From contig NC_087381.1 of assembly GCF_963675165.1 (NCBI RefSeq), positions 2,728,001 through 2,792,000 of the forward strand: a stretch of 64,000 nucleotides of DNA, written 5' to 3'. The notes under the pieces were generated by a model. It made no database searches and was not told the origin of the DNA. It saw nothing but the letters and a program-made list of their open reading frames with translations. The translations under genes were made by a program, and so were the position numbers. Origin of the DNA: Halichondria panicea (taxonomy: Eukaryota > Porifera > Demospongiae > Suberitida > Halichondriidae). This document shows, piece by piece, positions 8,998-20,204 of the stretch (the stretch's first letter is position 1; every line of letters begins with the position of its first letter).

Positions 8998-11002
8998 GTG
9001 TGTTTTATAGCTAGAGTGAAGTAATAGGATGATTGTACTTGTGCATGACACATATTCATTTTAGTGTTCCTTAACTAGATTTCGTTTGACTTCACTGCTT
9101 GCACTGCATTTCATGCGTTCCGGTAAGCTACGCCTACGCTTTCGTGGAGGTCAGCTTGCCCATGAAAATAACGAATATTTGACCCCACGAAAATTACACG
9201 CTATACGGTACAGACAAAGAATAGTCACATGTTAGAGCCTGTAGCGGTTGGTTGGCTTCGTGCTTCATGTAATTATAGAGGAGAGGGATTGGAAATGCAT
9301 GCGTGGACTCAGTACAATTCCAGCCCATCCGTGTTTCGCCTACGCCCACACAATGCTGTAGCGGCAACTGAAGCAAAGCTTTTTTAGAAGGACAGAGAAG
9401 TGCCTTGGCCTCAGGGATATTGCACAGGGCTATGCCTGTGAGTACTATGCTCTTAGTACCTAGTATAGTTGTAACCTTAACCTAGCTAGAAGTGTCTACT
9501 AAAGGAGTTTCATGAGTTTTTTTTAACTGGTTGAGGATTGTGGGATTTTTCTATCTCTCCAAAAAGAAGTACAGCCTGTTCGAGATTGAAGACAAGTACA
9601 GTGGTGTGTTAAGTGTGTTTTGAATGTAGCAACTTTGTGATTTACTCTCCATGGTAGTATTTGCAGACAAATTTATTAACACACTCGTGATTTTCACTTG
9701 TGGGATTTTGTGGAAGTGTAGGTGTTGAAGTAGCAAATGTATATAGGCTAGAAGTGACTCTTTAATGTTACTACATGCTATTGTACACTTCATTTGTAGT
9801 CATACGAATGGATCGGCAAGTTTTTTGAGGATGAGTTATCAGGGTTCTGTCCAGGAATTTTGAGAGGTGGTTAAAAATGATGGGGGAAAATTTGTCCATG
9901 CAGGGGGTGTGTACGGGAAGGGGGACACACAAATTTGAGCACGCATGTGTTGTAAGCCATGTAAGTATATACAGCTGAAATAATTATATATGTACATTGT
10001 TGTACTTGCATCAGTACAGTATGGTGCTATACTAAGATTTCTTCATCACAGGGTCATAATCAGTATACTTGGAAGTATTAACTGCATGCACCCAGTTGCT
10101 CACTCTCTAGCTTGTCTTTCCCTTATCAGGTAGTCCAACTCCCTGTTTTAAGGCAGAATATAGCTTCAATTAGTCATGCGCAGTAGAGTTTAATTAATAG
10201 TTAGCTCACATCAAGACAGTAAAACTGGTAAGCGAAGACTAGCAGCTAAACTGGACTAGCCAGTACTTGTAGAATGTAAAGCAGTGGTCGGAATAGCTAA
10301 GTGGTGGTCGGAAAATATCTAGTGGTGGTCGCAGCTTTACCTAAACAACCACTGTAGGCAGAACCCTGAGTTATGAGAGAATAAACGACGGAAGTGTCAG
10401 TTAGAAAACCCAAGGTAACTGTTATCTCAAACTGATATTGTTTTTAATCTCAGATTGTGTGCATCTGGTGATGCTTCTTCAGGGTATACATCGGCTGACT
10501 GTAGCACGTTCACTGAACCACTACCAAAGAGGAAATCGCATCATTTCTGTCTTTACATCACGAGTGCAAACATACAATAATTATTTTAAAATGTTTGAAT
10601 TTTTTTATTTTATGATCTAGATCTATAAAAGAGGAGTTAACATGTTCTTGAACTTCTATTACACTGTGTCTGATCCCACTGTAAACTCTTTCATACAATG
10701 GCGAAGAGCTCCTCTAATACTAACTTTTGAAACACGAATGGAAGCTAGTATAGCCTAACTTGATCCTAGTAGCCTTCCTGCCTGTCTCATATATCTTTCT
10801 GCTAGTCAGTAGTAGCCTTCCTCCTGTCTTTTAGCTGTTCAAGATAAATTTCCGAAAATTATCATAGGACAAAGGTCAATTTCATGTGACAGAGGCAGGA
10901 AAGGAGGAGATATAACCGTGACACGGATGGGCCGGGCATCTACGTATGCGTTTTCAATCCCTCTCCTCTATAATCTATGATGTAATCTATAAATTTATAC
11001 AG
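8998..11002 (+). other. Gene A intron with nested elements
   Basis: No exon seen. Contains an outer inverted-repeat pair (gaggagagggattgg at about 9,279 and ccaatccctctcctc-like sequence at about 10,957-10,972) that may bound a 1.7-kb element, with a second element nested inside at 9,840-10,368. Confidence 0.5.
9840..10368. mobile_element. Non-autonomous element with CAGGGTTCTG ends
   Basis: Begins cagggttctg and ends cagaaccctg, and is flanked by agttat on both sides (6 bp, 7 bp if the shared terminal base is counted). No transposase frame. The ends resemble hAT-like termini, but the duplication is shorter than the usual 8 bp. Confidence 0.7.
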
Positions 11003-11101
11003 GTAATGGAAACTCCACTCCATGCTGCTTGTGAGAATGGCCACACTGATACTGCCCAGGTGCTGATTGACAGGGGAGCAAATGTGAACCAGCAAAGTCA
11101 G
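11003..11101 (+). CDS. Gene A ANK exon 2
   Basis: 33 residues, phase 0; VMETPLHAACENGHTDTAQV, then LIDRGANVNQQSQ. Donor gtatgt. Its following intron is closely related to that after ANK exon 3, so the exon and intron were duplicated together. Confidence 0.85.
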
Positions 11102-11340
11102 GTATGTTATACGTATATATAAAGCAATGGATGAACGCTTAGGCATGTACATGCCATATTTAAAGTATGAGTATCGAATGTTGCCAGTGTTGATCACTTC
11201 GCTAAAATATAGCATCTATACCCATGCATATTTAATTGTGTGACATTACGATCGTTGTCATAGCTATAGCACAAAAAGCCAGAGATCGAATGTATGTGTC
11301 TCTTTCTGCAAATTTGGCTTATTTTAAATCACTCGCAAAA

Positions 11341-11432
11341 CATTCTATAGTAATACGATATAATATATCGTATTATATACACAATTTAATTATCATGGCT
11401 ATACACTCTATTATAGTGTATAGCCATGATAA
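11341..11432. repeat. Palindromic tract before ANK exon 3
   Basis: Two adjacent perfect inverted repeats: aatacgatataatatatcgtatt, then atcatggctatacactc with its complement gagtgtatagccatgat separated by a few bases. They could extrude as hairpins; no function is visible. Confidence 0.6.
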
Positions 11433-11448
11433 TTAAATTGTGTTACAG

Positions 11449-11547
11449 TATGGGGACACTCCACTTCATGGTGCCTGTGAGAAAGGCCACACTGATACTG
11501 CCCAGTTGCTGATTGACGGGGGAGCAAATGTGAACCAGCAACGTCAG
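11449..11547 (+). CDS. Gene A ANK exon 3
   Basis: 33 residues, phase 0; YGDTPLHGACEKGHTDTAQL, then LIDGGANVNQQRQ. Acceptor tgttacag, donor gtatgt. Confidence 0.85.
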
Positions 11548-11832
11548 GTATGTTATACGTATATATAAAGCATGCAATTGAAATGTAGGATGAACGCTTA
11601 GGCATGCATGTACATGCCATATTTAAAGTATGAGTATCAAAATAATGTTGCCAGTGTTGATCACTTCGCTAAAATAGCATCTATACCCATATTTAATTGT
11701 GTGACATTACGATCGTTGTCAGAGCACAAAAAGCCAGAGATCGAATGCATGTGTCAAATCTTTCTGCAAATTTGTTAAATCACTCGCAAAACATTCTATG
11801 TGTATAGCCATGAGAATTAAATTGTGTTACAG

Positions 11833-11931
11833 TTTGATAACACCCCACTTCATATTGCCTGTGAGAAAGGCCACACTGAGACTGCCCAGATGCTGATTGA
11901 CAGGGGAGCAGATATGAACAGAAGGAACTAC
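11833..11931 (+). CDS. Gene A ANK exon 4
   Basis: 33 residues, phase 0; [20 protein letters not shown], then LIDRGADMNRRNY. Donor gtacgt. The 3' end of this exon type (NRRNY) is also seen at the disrupted exon near 14,895. Confidence 0.83.
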
Positions 11932-12417
11932 GTACGTACCTTAATGTTACAATTATAAACAGGTACTAATTTTAGCGAATTTGTAATTAACGCTAAATTA
12001 ACGCTAAATAAAGTCTGCGCTAATAATGCAAATTATGAATAAATATATCCTGTTTTCATGCGGTTGCTAGGATATGGCCAGGGGATAACTAGGATAATTC
12101 CCTCTGATATTTCTCCAGACATGTTTGCTACAAGATCATGTAGATAATATTGTCTACTTTTATTTAATTTGTGCAGGTTGCCACATAATTATAGCAATGT
12201 TTGGTTGCTTTACTGCAGTAGAAACTACTGTAGCTAGATTTAAGTAAAAGATAGTGAAGAGATGATAGTGAGGCACTTGATAAGAGATTCTCAAGCTAGA
12301 GAGCTAGTGCAGTCCAAGTGCTAGTGGAAGCCTGTGAGCCTTGGCACTGCACTGCGCACTGTCTGGCTCCAGCTCTGTGTGTATGGGTGGCTGTATAGCA
12401 GTTTGTGAGGCTTTAGT

Positions 12418-12508
12418 CATGGAGGAGGAGTCAGAGCGGGGCTCAGAGTGTTTCCTAGATCAGCATTTCTTTGACAGCATGGCAATAAAGAACTCCGGTG
12501 TCGAACGG
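12418..12508 (+). CDS. Possible first exon, copy 1 (MEEESE)
   Basis: ATG in context gtcatgg opens a frame MEEESERGSECFLDQHFF, then DSMAIKNSGVER, ending at a strong donor gtaagc. The near-identical copy at 20,554 lacks several residues. It could be the first exon of a shorter, internally started ANK transcript, or a passenger of the segmental duplication. Acidic, without a domain. Confidence 0.4.
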
Positions 12509-12661
12509 TAAGCAATAGTACCTGTAGCTAGCTAGCTATTGACAGAGCAAGCTTCTCCTCAATGCTTTCTTTTACTTTCTGATAGTTTGAACGTGAGTTA
12601 CCATGGTAGAGGAGTAAATGTGCAATTATAGCTAGCCAATCACATAGGATATATAACACTC

Positions 12662-12770
12662 ATACTATGGTTGCTGTAGGGATTTATGGCAACGTAAACC
12701 ACACCTCGCCCTCGGGATCCGCCCTCGTGCTTGGTGGGTTTACTGCCATAAATCCCTAGAGCCATAGTAT
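12662..12770. repeat. Hairpin element, complete copy
   Basis: Arms atactatggttgc / gagccatagtat and agggatttatggcaacgtaaacc / gggtttactgccataaatccct enclose a short loop rich in gccctcg. The equivalent at 20,762-20,828 has lost most of the right arm. Confidence 0.7.
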
Positions 12771-13523
12771 AACTATAACTGAAAATGCATGAGAATATGC
12801 TAAGCAAGCAAACCCTCTTTTTACAAAATTGTGCTATTGCAGCTAATGAATTTGCTACAAATCCACCACAATTAGCATCCTAAAAACAGAGAAATATCTA
12901 AAAACGATTACCTGTCTCTATAATAGTAACCTTAGGAGAAAAATACAATGGAAAGAGTATATTCGGTCATGCAACATCTAAGACTTCTTCTTTATTTCTT
13001 CCATGTTTCCTGTATATAAACTAACTTCTGAGCTACTTGTATATATCAGCAATGGCAATAGTGGAACTATCTAACAGCAATAATATCATAGTTAGTGAGC
13101 CCCCTTCATTCAAGCAATAAAAAGCAGCTTGGACAGAGATAGAAAGTTATGCCGTAAAGTATATACTGTGCTGAGCGAGTATAATGAATACAAACCACAT
13201 TCAATCTTGATGGATTTGTTTTCTTGGTCACTGATACTTCTGGTACAGGTGGGGACTCGACATGCTCCTCATATACGTAACTTAACGTCTTTTTAGTTGG
13301 GTATAATCCACACACATGCATGCATGCAGTCTGCTATGTCAGCAAAAATGAATATTACTGACCAACCAAAAGCCAAGTGGCTTTGATTTTACCTGCATAC
13401 AATGCTAAGAAAGGGGAAATCAATAATAGTTTGTAGTGTAGTCACAGCCTTTTTGTAGAAGGTATACACAAAAGTCACTATATAATTATAGTAGATAATA
13501 CATAAGAGCGTTACCGGTATATG

Positions 13524-13721
13524 TACCGTATAGCAGGTATATTTCGAGGGTATAAATATTTGTGGTTTTCGCTGATCAAGCGTCTACCGCAAACATTTAT
13601 ACCCATGAATTTAATATCGCATGCATGCATGCATGCTGCAGAAAGGCTGCTATTCCACAAAAACCTTTCTAACGGTCATTCCTCGAAAGTTATACCCTTA
13701 AAATATACCCGCTATACGGTA
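13524..13721. mobile_element. MITE with taccgtatagcaggtata ends
   Basis: Termini taccgtatagcaggtatattt and its complement aaatatacccgctatacggta; about 200 bases with a CATGCATG run in the middle. Family members lie at 22,112-22,319 and, more diverged, 42,672-42,868. Confidence 0.75.
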
Positions 13722-13932
13722 TATATATGGCTTGGAAGCGCAGTTTTTTACGTGCACAATGCTTTTTAATCATGCACATGCCATGGATGTTCAGTCCAGT
13801 ACAAGTGGTGTATGAGGAGCTGTGAATTAAGGAATGTATACGCTTTTCTCTCTTTTATCTATGACGTATATTATGTTAATTAGCCTGTAGCAGTTTGTTT
13901 GCTTCATGCTGTGCATGTCAATTTTGCTACAG

Positions 13933-14034
13933 ATAGATAGGACTCCATTCCATGTTGCCTGTGAATATGGCCACACTGGGACTGCCCTGATGCTGATTGA
14001 CAGGGGAGCAGATGTGAACCAGCAACATGGGATG
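13933..14034 (+). CDS. Gene A ANK exon 5
   Basis: 34 residues, phase 0; IDRTPFHVACEYGHTGTALM, then [14 protein letters not shown]. Lies in the segmental duplication; partner exon at 22,526. Confidence 0.83.
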
Positions 14035-14090
14035 GTATGTTACGTACAAAGCAGATGAATGCTTAATTGGGCATGCATGTACATGCATAA

Positions 14091-14778
14091 ATGGGGTGCC
14101 GTTTGTGTCAAAATCCAAAGAGAGTCGATGTTATGAAACGTAGTCGACGTTATAAAGGTCGATGTTTTATAAAGGAGTCGATGTTTACCAAGAGTCGACA
14201 TCATAAAGGTCAATGTTTACAAGAGTCGACGTCATAAAGGTCGATGTTTTGCCGTTTGTGTCCAAAATTATTATGAAACGGAGTCGACGTTATAAAAGAG
14301 TCGATGTTTTAAAAAGGAGCCGATGTTATGAAACAGTCGATGTTATAAATAAGTTGTTTACCATAACATTATTAGTAGGCCTATTCTGTGTTTTCTAGTA
14401 AGTCGATCTTTTAATTACTAATACAATTTAACGTAAACTGGAGAGTAGAGTCCAGTATAGGGCTAGGAGGAGTGGGGCTGCACAGGGCTAGCTAACTTTA
14501 GTTCATTAGGTCACTCATTGGGTTTCTTCAGTCTGTTCTGTACAGCACACCATGCTCCAGCTCCCACTCTCCAGCAAGTTTACCGTTAATTTAAAATTAA
14601 ATCGTATTTAGTAAAGGTCGACTTACTACAAAACACAGTATAGGCCTACTCTAATGTTACAGTAAACATCGACTCTTTTATAACGTCGACTCATTTCATA
14701 ACATCGACTCTTTTTATAACGTCGACTCCGTTTCATAACATCGACTCTTTTTGGATTTTGACACAAACGGCACCCCAT
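14091..14778. mobile_element. Large inverted-repeat element with reiterated gtcgatgtt motifs
   Basis: Ends atggggtgccgtttgtgtca and its complement tgacacaaacggcaccccat. Both subterminal regions are runs of gtcgatgttataaa / gtcgacgttataaa units (complemented on the right), and the centre (aggcctattctgtgttttct / its complement) continues the symmetry, so nearly all 690 bases can fold back. The related intron after 22,627 has no insert, so this is a genuine insertion. No clean target duplication could be read. Confidence 0.8.
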
Positions 14779-14894
14779 ACATAATTATATTTGCGTGTCG
14801 TCACATTTTTTTCTGCTTATTTTAAAAAGTTCTTGACTCGCAAAACATTCTAGTAATATGGTATATATGTGTATATAGCCATAATGTGTTACAG

Positions 14895-15195
14895 ACAACA
14901 CACTTTATGCTGCCTGTGAGAAAGGCCACATTGAGACTGCTCAATTACTGATTGACAGGGGAGCAAATGTGAACAGCAGTGGCGTAGCCAGGATTTTGGG
15001 AACGGCAGTGCTCAAATCAGTTGAGCAGGGCCAGACTGGAATTTTACCTAAAAAAAGGTCATCACTTTTCCTCAGCAGTCAGCATGCGCATTAGATGGCC
15101 CTGCCCTTATTTTGATTGATAGAGCACAAAAGGGGGGGGCTCCAGCCCCGTGAGCCCCCTCTGCCTACGCCACTGAACAGAGGGAACTATTGCAC
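14895..15195 (+). pseudogene. Broken ANK exon in gene A
   Basis: Acceptor tgttacag is followed by [20 protein letters not shown] and GANVN, but two extra bases after the acceptor break phase 0. A 199-bp element then interrupts the exon after gtgaacag, and the former donor has changed from gtacgt-like to attgcacc. Not usable as a repeat; it must be skipped for the gene to stay in frame. Confidence 0.8.
14977..15175. mobile_element. 199-bp element inserted in an ANK exon
   Basis: Ends cagtggcgtag and ctacgccactg, flanked by the 5-bp repeat aacag on both sides. The interior has a poly-G stretch (gggggggctccagccccgtgag) but no coding frame. Similar CAG...CTG ends with a 5-bp duplication are seen at 52,657-52,901. 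Confidence 0.8.
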
Positions 15196-15836
15196 CTTAA
15201 TGCTATATTATTAAACGTGTACTAATTTTAGCGAATTTGTAAATCAACGCTAAATTAACGCTAAATTAAGTCCTAGCTAATAATAAAACGCATTAAAAAA
15301 AATTGAAAATGTACTTTTAAGAGTATGCTATCTGTATCTGACTCCATTTAACCATACTGGTCATATAGAGATGTAGAAAGTTCTGCCGTAAAGTACTGTG
15401 CCGAGCAAATAATGAATACAAATCACATTTAATCTTGATATACGTAACTTAATATATTTTTACAATACACACACATGCATGCATGCATGCAGTCTGCTAT
15501 GTCAAAACCTGCTTACTATACGGCAAAAATGAGTATTACTGACCAACCGAAAACCGACTGGCTTTGCTTTTATTTGCATACAATGCTCAAAGTGTAGCCG
15601 AAAGAAAATATATACGTATATAATTATGGCTTGAAAGCGCAGTTTTTTATGTGCACAATGCTTTTTGATCATGCACATGCCATGGATGTTCAGTCCAGTA
15701 CAAGTGTACGAGGAGCTGTGAATTAAGGAGTGTATATACGTTTCTCTCTTGTATCTATGACGTATATTTAATTTATGTTAATTAGCCTGTATAGCAGTTT
15801 GTTCGCTTCATGCTGTGCATGTCAATTTTGCTACAG

Positions 15837-15929
15837 ATAAAGCAGACCCCACTCTATGTTGCCTGTGAGAATGGCCACACTGGGACTGCCCAGTTGCTGA
15901 TTGACAGGGGAGCAGATGTGAACAAACGG
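15837..15929 (+). CDS. Gene A ANK exon 6
   Basis: 31 residues, phase 0; [20 protein letters not shown], then [11 protein letters not shown]. Short form lacking the usual QQHG tail. Confidence 0.83.
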
Positions 15930-16274
15930 GTATGTTACGTATAAAGCAGATGAATGCTTGCACATAATTATGTATTATATGCATGTGTGTTGTCAATGGC
16001 TTATAAAGAAAAGTTGGCATGCAACTCACTATCTATATCCTGTAGATACCCAGCAAAATTCATATCAGAGGCAGGTATAAATAGAATCCAGTACTGGCAA
16101 AAGTTAATTCTCTGCATCTAAAAAAACATTTTGTGTTGGTACGTGGAAGGCCTAAAAATTGTAACCGCAAGAATTTTGCTGAGTCTAAGAATAGCCGCTT
16201 ACTAAGGCAATGGAAGCACCGCGGCCTGCGGCCGGCGGGTGCATGTTGATGCCTCGGTGGAGGTGATAGCATTA

Positions 16275-16510
16275 ATTAATTTGCTGCACGCACAGAATCA
16301 CAGGGAAATTCATCGACCGTTAAAAACGATCAATACCAAAAGTTCAAGTCTAGGCATCAGCACAGCAGAGCCTTGCAACTGTCTTAATTCTCACTCTTAC
16401 AGCTACCAATAGCTAACGTTCTAGTGCAGAGCTAACTACTAAGTATAGAGTAGCAACACTTGATAAACAAGTTTGGCTTCTGAAAAGGCTGCAATGATGT
16501 TTAAGGTAGT
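16275..16510. repeat. Interspersed repeat fragment (family R1)
   Basis: Contains cagaatcacagggaa, gtctaggcatcagcacagcag and agctaacgttctagtgcagagct. The same sequence recurs at 23,165-23,590 (longest copy), 33,900-33,965 and, inverted, 40,866-41,190. No coding capacity. Confidence 0.7.
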
Positions 16511-17031
16511 TAAACAAGGTTAATCGAGGTACTCCGCTTGCATTATGTACTGCCCAGTAATCACGCGCATGCGTAATTATCTCTACACCTACCTCGTGCT
16601 CGATTTATAGCTACCTGAGTTTAAAGCCCCACACCCAACCCTCCCTTGGTTTCTATACATTTCTCTGTCATTACGACATGACTGAGCCGTGGCTATGACT
16701 GTTGGCTAGGCCACCTCTTTACCCCCAAGTACTTAATTAGGGGAGCAACATAATTATTAGAAACGCTTCATCATTATCTAATTAGCGAGGTTGCACCTCT
16801 CTAATTAATTAGAGGGGCTTCCTAACCATATTAACGGCCTTCAGTCATGGTCCGGCTCACCCTCCAAGGAGCGTTGCGGTAATGGGTAGCTGTATACTCA
16901 TCACTTGCAGCAGTACCTAGAGTGATATATAACTTCGTAGTGGTAATGGTATCTAATTGGGTGCATGGCTTGCATATTTATTACTTGACGTACAGTAGAT
17001 TAAATGTTATTCCAAGTAAGCAAAACTTAGA

Positions 17032-17095
17032 CTCGCCAGCCAGCCCTTCCCCAGGGTAAGGGACTGGTGGATTGCCTATCTGAGAGTTGTGCCGG
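17032..17095 (+). repeat. Direct repeat copy 1 (gactcgccagccagccc)
   Basis: About 64 bases to gagagttgtgccg, repeated at 18,116-18,181 with few changes. The copies flank about 1.1 kb that includes a MITE. Not a tRNA as far as can be folded by eye. Confidence 0.6.
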
Positions 17096-17610
17096 TGGAA
17101 TTTTAATGAGTTTCATGACATCATGTATGACATCATCATGTGGTTTGTAATGTCTGATATGCGTGGGTTGCAAATAGCTACACAATTACAAATAAGCTCC
17201 CCTTGCTTAGTTTGTGGCAGAGAAACCAAGAAACCATGAGAACTGGTGGTAGAAGGCTACTGTCAAGCCCTTTCCATCCCCACATACTTTCAGACTGGAA
17301 AAATCTTCTCCAATAGAAGACAAGTGGTGCAAATCATCTACATACTGAAGTCACTGGAGGATTTGTCTCAATTGCAGCTTGATTGATAAGCTCTGCTTGG
17401 TCGCTTAATCTTGCACTAGCACATGCAGTCTTGCCCATCATATAGATAGAGCACAGTTGGTGATTATTTTTAAGTCATAACATTTTATATATAATAGCTA
17501 TAATAGCTATAACTGCTCCATGGTTGCAATGCAAATACAGCTCTATTAAAGTTTCTAGCAATGCTATCTTGCAAGCAGCTGCTCAAGGATCAATCAAGAG
17601 TTTCTATATA

Positions 17611-18012
17611 CCGTATATCTTCTAATTTATCGGACAGCAAAAAATAATTATTTTGGAAATTGTCCGGGTATAATTGGAACAGATTTTTATAGAGCATGCG
17701 AAGTGTCCGGAATAATTAGAACAAGCAAGCAGCTGCATGCGAGCTAGCTAAGTTTAATAGAACAGGGTACGACTGAATAGTTGCACTAGCTATCTAAAAC
17801 TAGCTAATCAAAGCTATCTAACTGCAGTACTGTAAGTCTTACTTGCCTTCTAGTTCTATGAATGATAACTCAACTTTTCAAGGTATTGTCCGGATATTTA
17901 GAACAAATGTAATATTAAAGTACTGGAGTGTCCGTTGTATTAGAACAACGAAAATTGCCCAAAAGAGTGTCCGGGGTAATTAGAAGTGTCCGATAAATTA
18001 GAAGATATACGG
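17611..18012. mobile_element. TA-flanked MITE with ccgtatatcttctaattta ends
   Basis: Left end ccgtatatcttctaatttat and right end its complement ataaattagaagatatacgg, with TA on both sides. The interior repeats the gtgtccgg / attagaaca motif. TA duplication suggests mobilisation by a Tc1/mariner-type transposase. Confidence 0.75.
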
Positions 18013-18115
18013 TAATAGGCTTTTATAGTCATGTTTTCTTGGATTTTAATTCGCCGCGCAAAATAATGCTTCGTTCTCGAGGTATGCCTAGTTTGGATAA
18101 CCTAGTTTTGCTTAG

Positions 18116-18181
18116 ACTCGCCAGCCAGCCCTTCTCCTCGGGGTAAGGGACTGGTGGATTGCCTATCTGAGAGTTGTGCCG
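18116..18181 (+). repeat. Direct repeat copy 2 (gactcgccagccagccc)
   Basis: Partner of 17,032-17,095; two extra bases in the cttctcctcggggtaa part. Confidence 0.6.
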
Positions 18182-18352
18182 TTAGCTGAATCTGGTAATG
18201 ACCAATCAGAGTGCAGCATCAATGTCATGTGACATTCTTACACCCAAAGTATATCGCTTAGTTAGTGGTAGAATGCATGATAATAACAAAATAATGGATA
18301 CCCCATGCTGTGCTCTAAGTACCAAACTGTGCCAAAAATGCCAACCACAGAA

Positions 18353-18577
18353 TACCGTATAGCAGGTAATTTTCTGGGGACAAAATATTCGTGGTTGAGC
18401 AGTATTTAGTCATTTTGTGGATAATATTTTTGTGGTTGTTGCTTGCAATGCAGGTAAAGGTAGGCAAGGTCGCTTCATTCGTGGGTAAAATGTTCGTGGT
18501 CAGACCTTCAACCACGAAAACCACGAATATTTTGCCCCTCGAAAATTACCCTCTATATAATTATTATTAATACGGTA
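18353..18577. mobile_element. MITE with taccgtatagcaggtaat ends
   Basis: Left taccgtatagcaggtaattt, inner inverted pair aaaatattcgtggtt / aaccacgaatattttg-like, right end near tacggta after an AT-rich insertion. A second member is at 19,240-19,439. Confidence 0.65.
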
Positions 18578-18716
18578 ATAGAACACGGTCTGTGGTTACT
18601 ACAGTTGTAGATCCTATAGTATATAAGTATTTGTTAGCATAGTTTTCCTTTGATCTCTGTACAGAAAACTACATAATTATATAGTGTAAAGCCATGAGAA
18701 TTAAATTGTGTTACAG

Positions 18717-18821
18717 ACGACGAGCGACACCCCACTCCATGGTGCCTGTAGGTATGGCCACACTGATACTGCCCAGTTCCTGATTGACAGAGGAGCAGAT
18801 GTGAACCAGCAACATGGGAAG
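18717..18821 (+). CDS. Gene A ANK exon 7
   Basis: 35 residues, phase 0; TTSDTPLHGACRYGHTDTAQ, then [15 protein letters not shown]. Phe replaces the usual Leu in the second helix. Confidence 0.83.
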
Positions 18822-18999
18822 GTATGTTACGTATAAAACTGCTTGGGCATGTATATATATAATTTATATATTTATACAGTCATGCATAATATACACTTAA
18901 ATTGTTTAGAATCTGCTTATTTTCAACGGCTTGCAAAACATTCTTAGACTAGTAATACGGTGTGTATATAATTATATATATATAATTATATCCGACTAG

Positions 19000-19142
19000 A
19001 AAAACATTTGCAATGTGAAAATTGCTAGGATTGGCCGGGGAACCACCAAAAAGTGTGGAAACAAGAATCAGACGAAAGCATATCTCCAATCCGTTACAAC
19101 GTCATTCACATGTACTGCATGTTTTCCTGGCCAATCCAAGCA
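19000..19142. mobile_element. Small inverted-repeat MITE (aaaacatttgcaatgtgaaa)
   Basis: Starts with the family sequence and gctaggattggcc, carries tccaatccgttacaacgtcat inside, and ends with an inverted ggccaatccaagcaattt. Relatives at 20,205-20,390, 25,548-25,710, 25,810-25,920 and the long form at 54,433. Confidence 0.6.
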
Positions 19143-19239
19143 ATTTGTACTGGTGGGGTGATGACCGATCCCTTATATATATATAATTATATATATCCAT
19201 TCTAAGTACCAAACTGTGCCAAAAATTCCAACCACAGAA

Positions 19240-19439
19240 TACCGTATATAGCAGGTAATTTTCGGGGGACAAAATATTCGTGGTTGAGCAGTATTTAGTC
19301 ATTTCGTGGATAATATTTTCGTGGTTGCTGCTTGCAATGCAGGTAAAGGTAGGCAAGGTCGCTTCATTTGTGGGTAAAATTTTGTTTCCACAAAAACCAC
19401 GAATATTTTGCCCCTCGAAAAGTACCCTCTATACGGTAA
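19240..19439. mobile_element. MITE with taccgtatagcaggtaat ends, second copy
   Basis: taccgtatatagcaggtaat to accctctatacggta, about 200 bases. The flanking sequence (aagtaccaaactgtgccaaaaat) is shared with the 18,353 copy, so the surrounding segment was duplicated too. Confidence 0.65.
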
Positions 19440-19583
19440 TAGAGCACTGTCTGTGGTTACTATAGTTGTATATCCTAGTCTATAGTATTTGTTAGCATAG
19501 TTTTTCCTTTGATCTCTGTACAGAAAACTACATAATTAATTATATAGTGTATAGCCATGCATGAGAATTAAATTGTGTTACAG

Positions 19584-19685
19584 ACGAGGAATACCCCACT
19601 TCATATTGCCTGTAAGAATGGCCACACTGATACTGCCCAGTTGCTGATTGACAGAGGAGCAGATGTGAACCAGCAACATTGGAGG
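19584..19685 (+). CDS. Gene A ANK exon 8
   Basis: 34 residues, phase 0; TRNTPLHIACKNGHTDTAQL, then [14 protein letters not shown]. Confidence 0.83.
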
Positions 19686-20023
19686 GTATGTTACGTATAA
19701 AACAAAAGTTGGATGAATGCTTGGGCATGTATAATTATATATATACAGTCATGCATAATTATGTATATTTATGTGTGCCGTATTATTTTATATTTAAAGT
19801 GTGATCTGAGATACGTACCATATTACTAGCGAGCATCGAATGTTGCCAATTTTGATCATTTTGCTGAATTATTTAATTGTGTGACATTACGATAGTTGTC
19901 AGAGCTAGTATAAAATATCTGTTAAGTGTCAGAATCTGCTTATTTTCAATGGTTCTTCACTTGCAAAACATTCTTATAGACTAGTAATACGGTGTGTATA
20001 TACAATAGTAAATTGTGTTACAG

Positions 20024-20125
20024 ATGAGGGACACCACCCCACTCCATGCTGCCTGTGAGAAAGGCCACACTGAGACTTCCCAGATGCTGATTGACAGAGG
20101 AGCAAATGTGAACAAAGAGAACAGG
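20024..20125 (+). CDS. Gene A ANK exon 9
   Basis: 34 residues, phase 0; MRDTTPLHAACEKGHTETSQ, then MLIDRGANVNKENR. Ser replaces Ala in the second helix. Confidence 0.83.
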
Positions 20126-20204
20126 GTATGTAACATTTTAGAGCTTGTATGTATAGCGGTTGGTTGGCCCTTGGCTTCGTGCTTCATGTAATCTCTAAGA
20201 TAAT

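Larger units (their letters stand above)
12325..14040 (+). repeat. Segmental duplication, copy 1
   Basis: From about 12,325 (cactgcactgcgcactgtctggctcc) through the MEEESE exon, hairpin, CATGCATG tracts and the ANK exon at 13,933, this matches 20,480-22,640 at high identity with indels and an extra element in copy 2. The ANK exons of both copies share the tgctgtgcatgtcaatttt acceptor region. Confidence 0.8.
15930..18716 (+). other. Gene A intron made of repeats
   Basis: No exon found. Holds the R1 fragment, two direct copies of a 60-base sequence (gactcgccagccagcccttc at about 17,032 and 18,116), a TA-flanked MITE at 17,611 and a MITE at 18,353. Confidence 0.6.

Noticed and set aside
14070-14800. 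Clean target-site duplication for the gtcgatgtt element
   Set aside because: Flanks (acatgcataa and acataattat) are similar but repetitive and AT-rich; no exact duplication of a defined length could be read.
17032-18181. tRNA-derived SINE in the gactcgccagccagccc repeats
   Set aside because: No A/B box or cloverleaf could be recognised; left as a direct repeat of unknown type.
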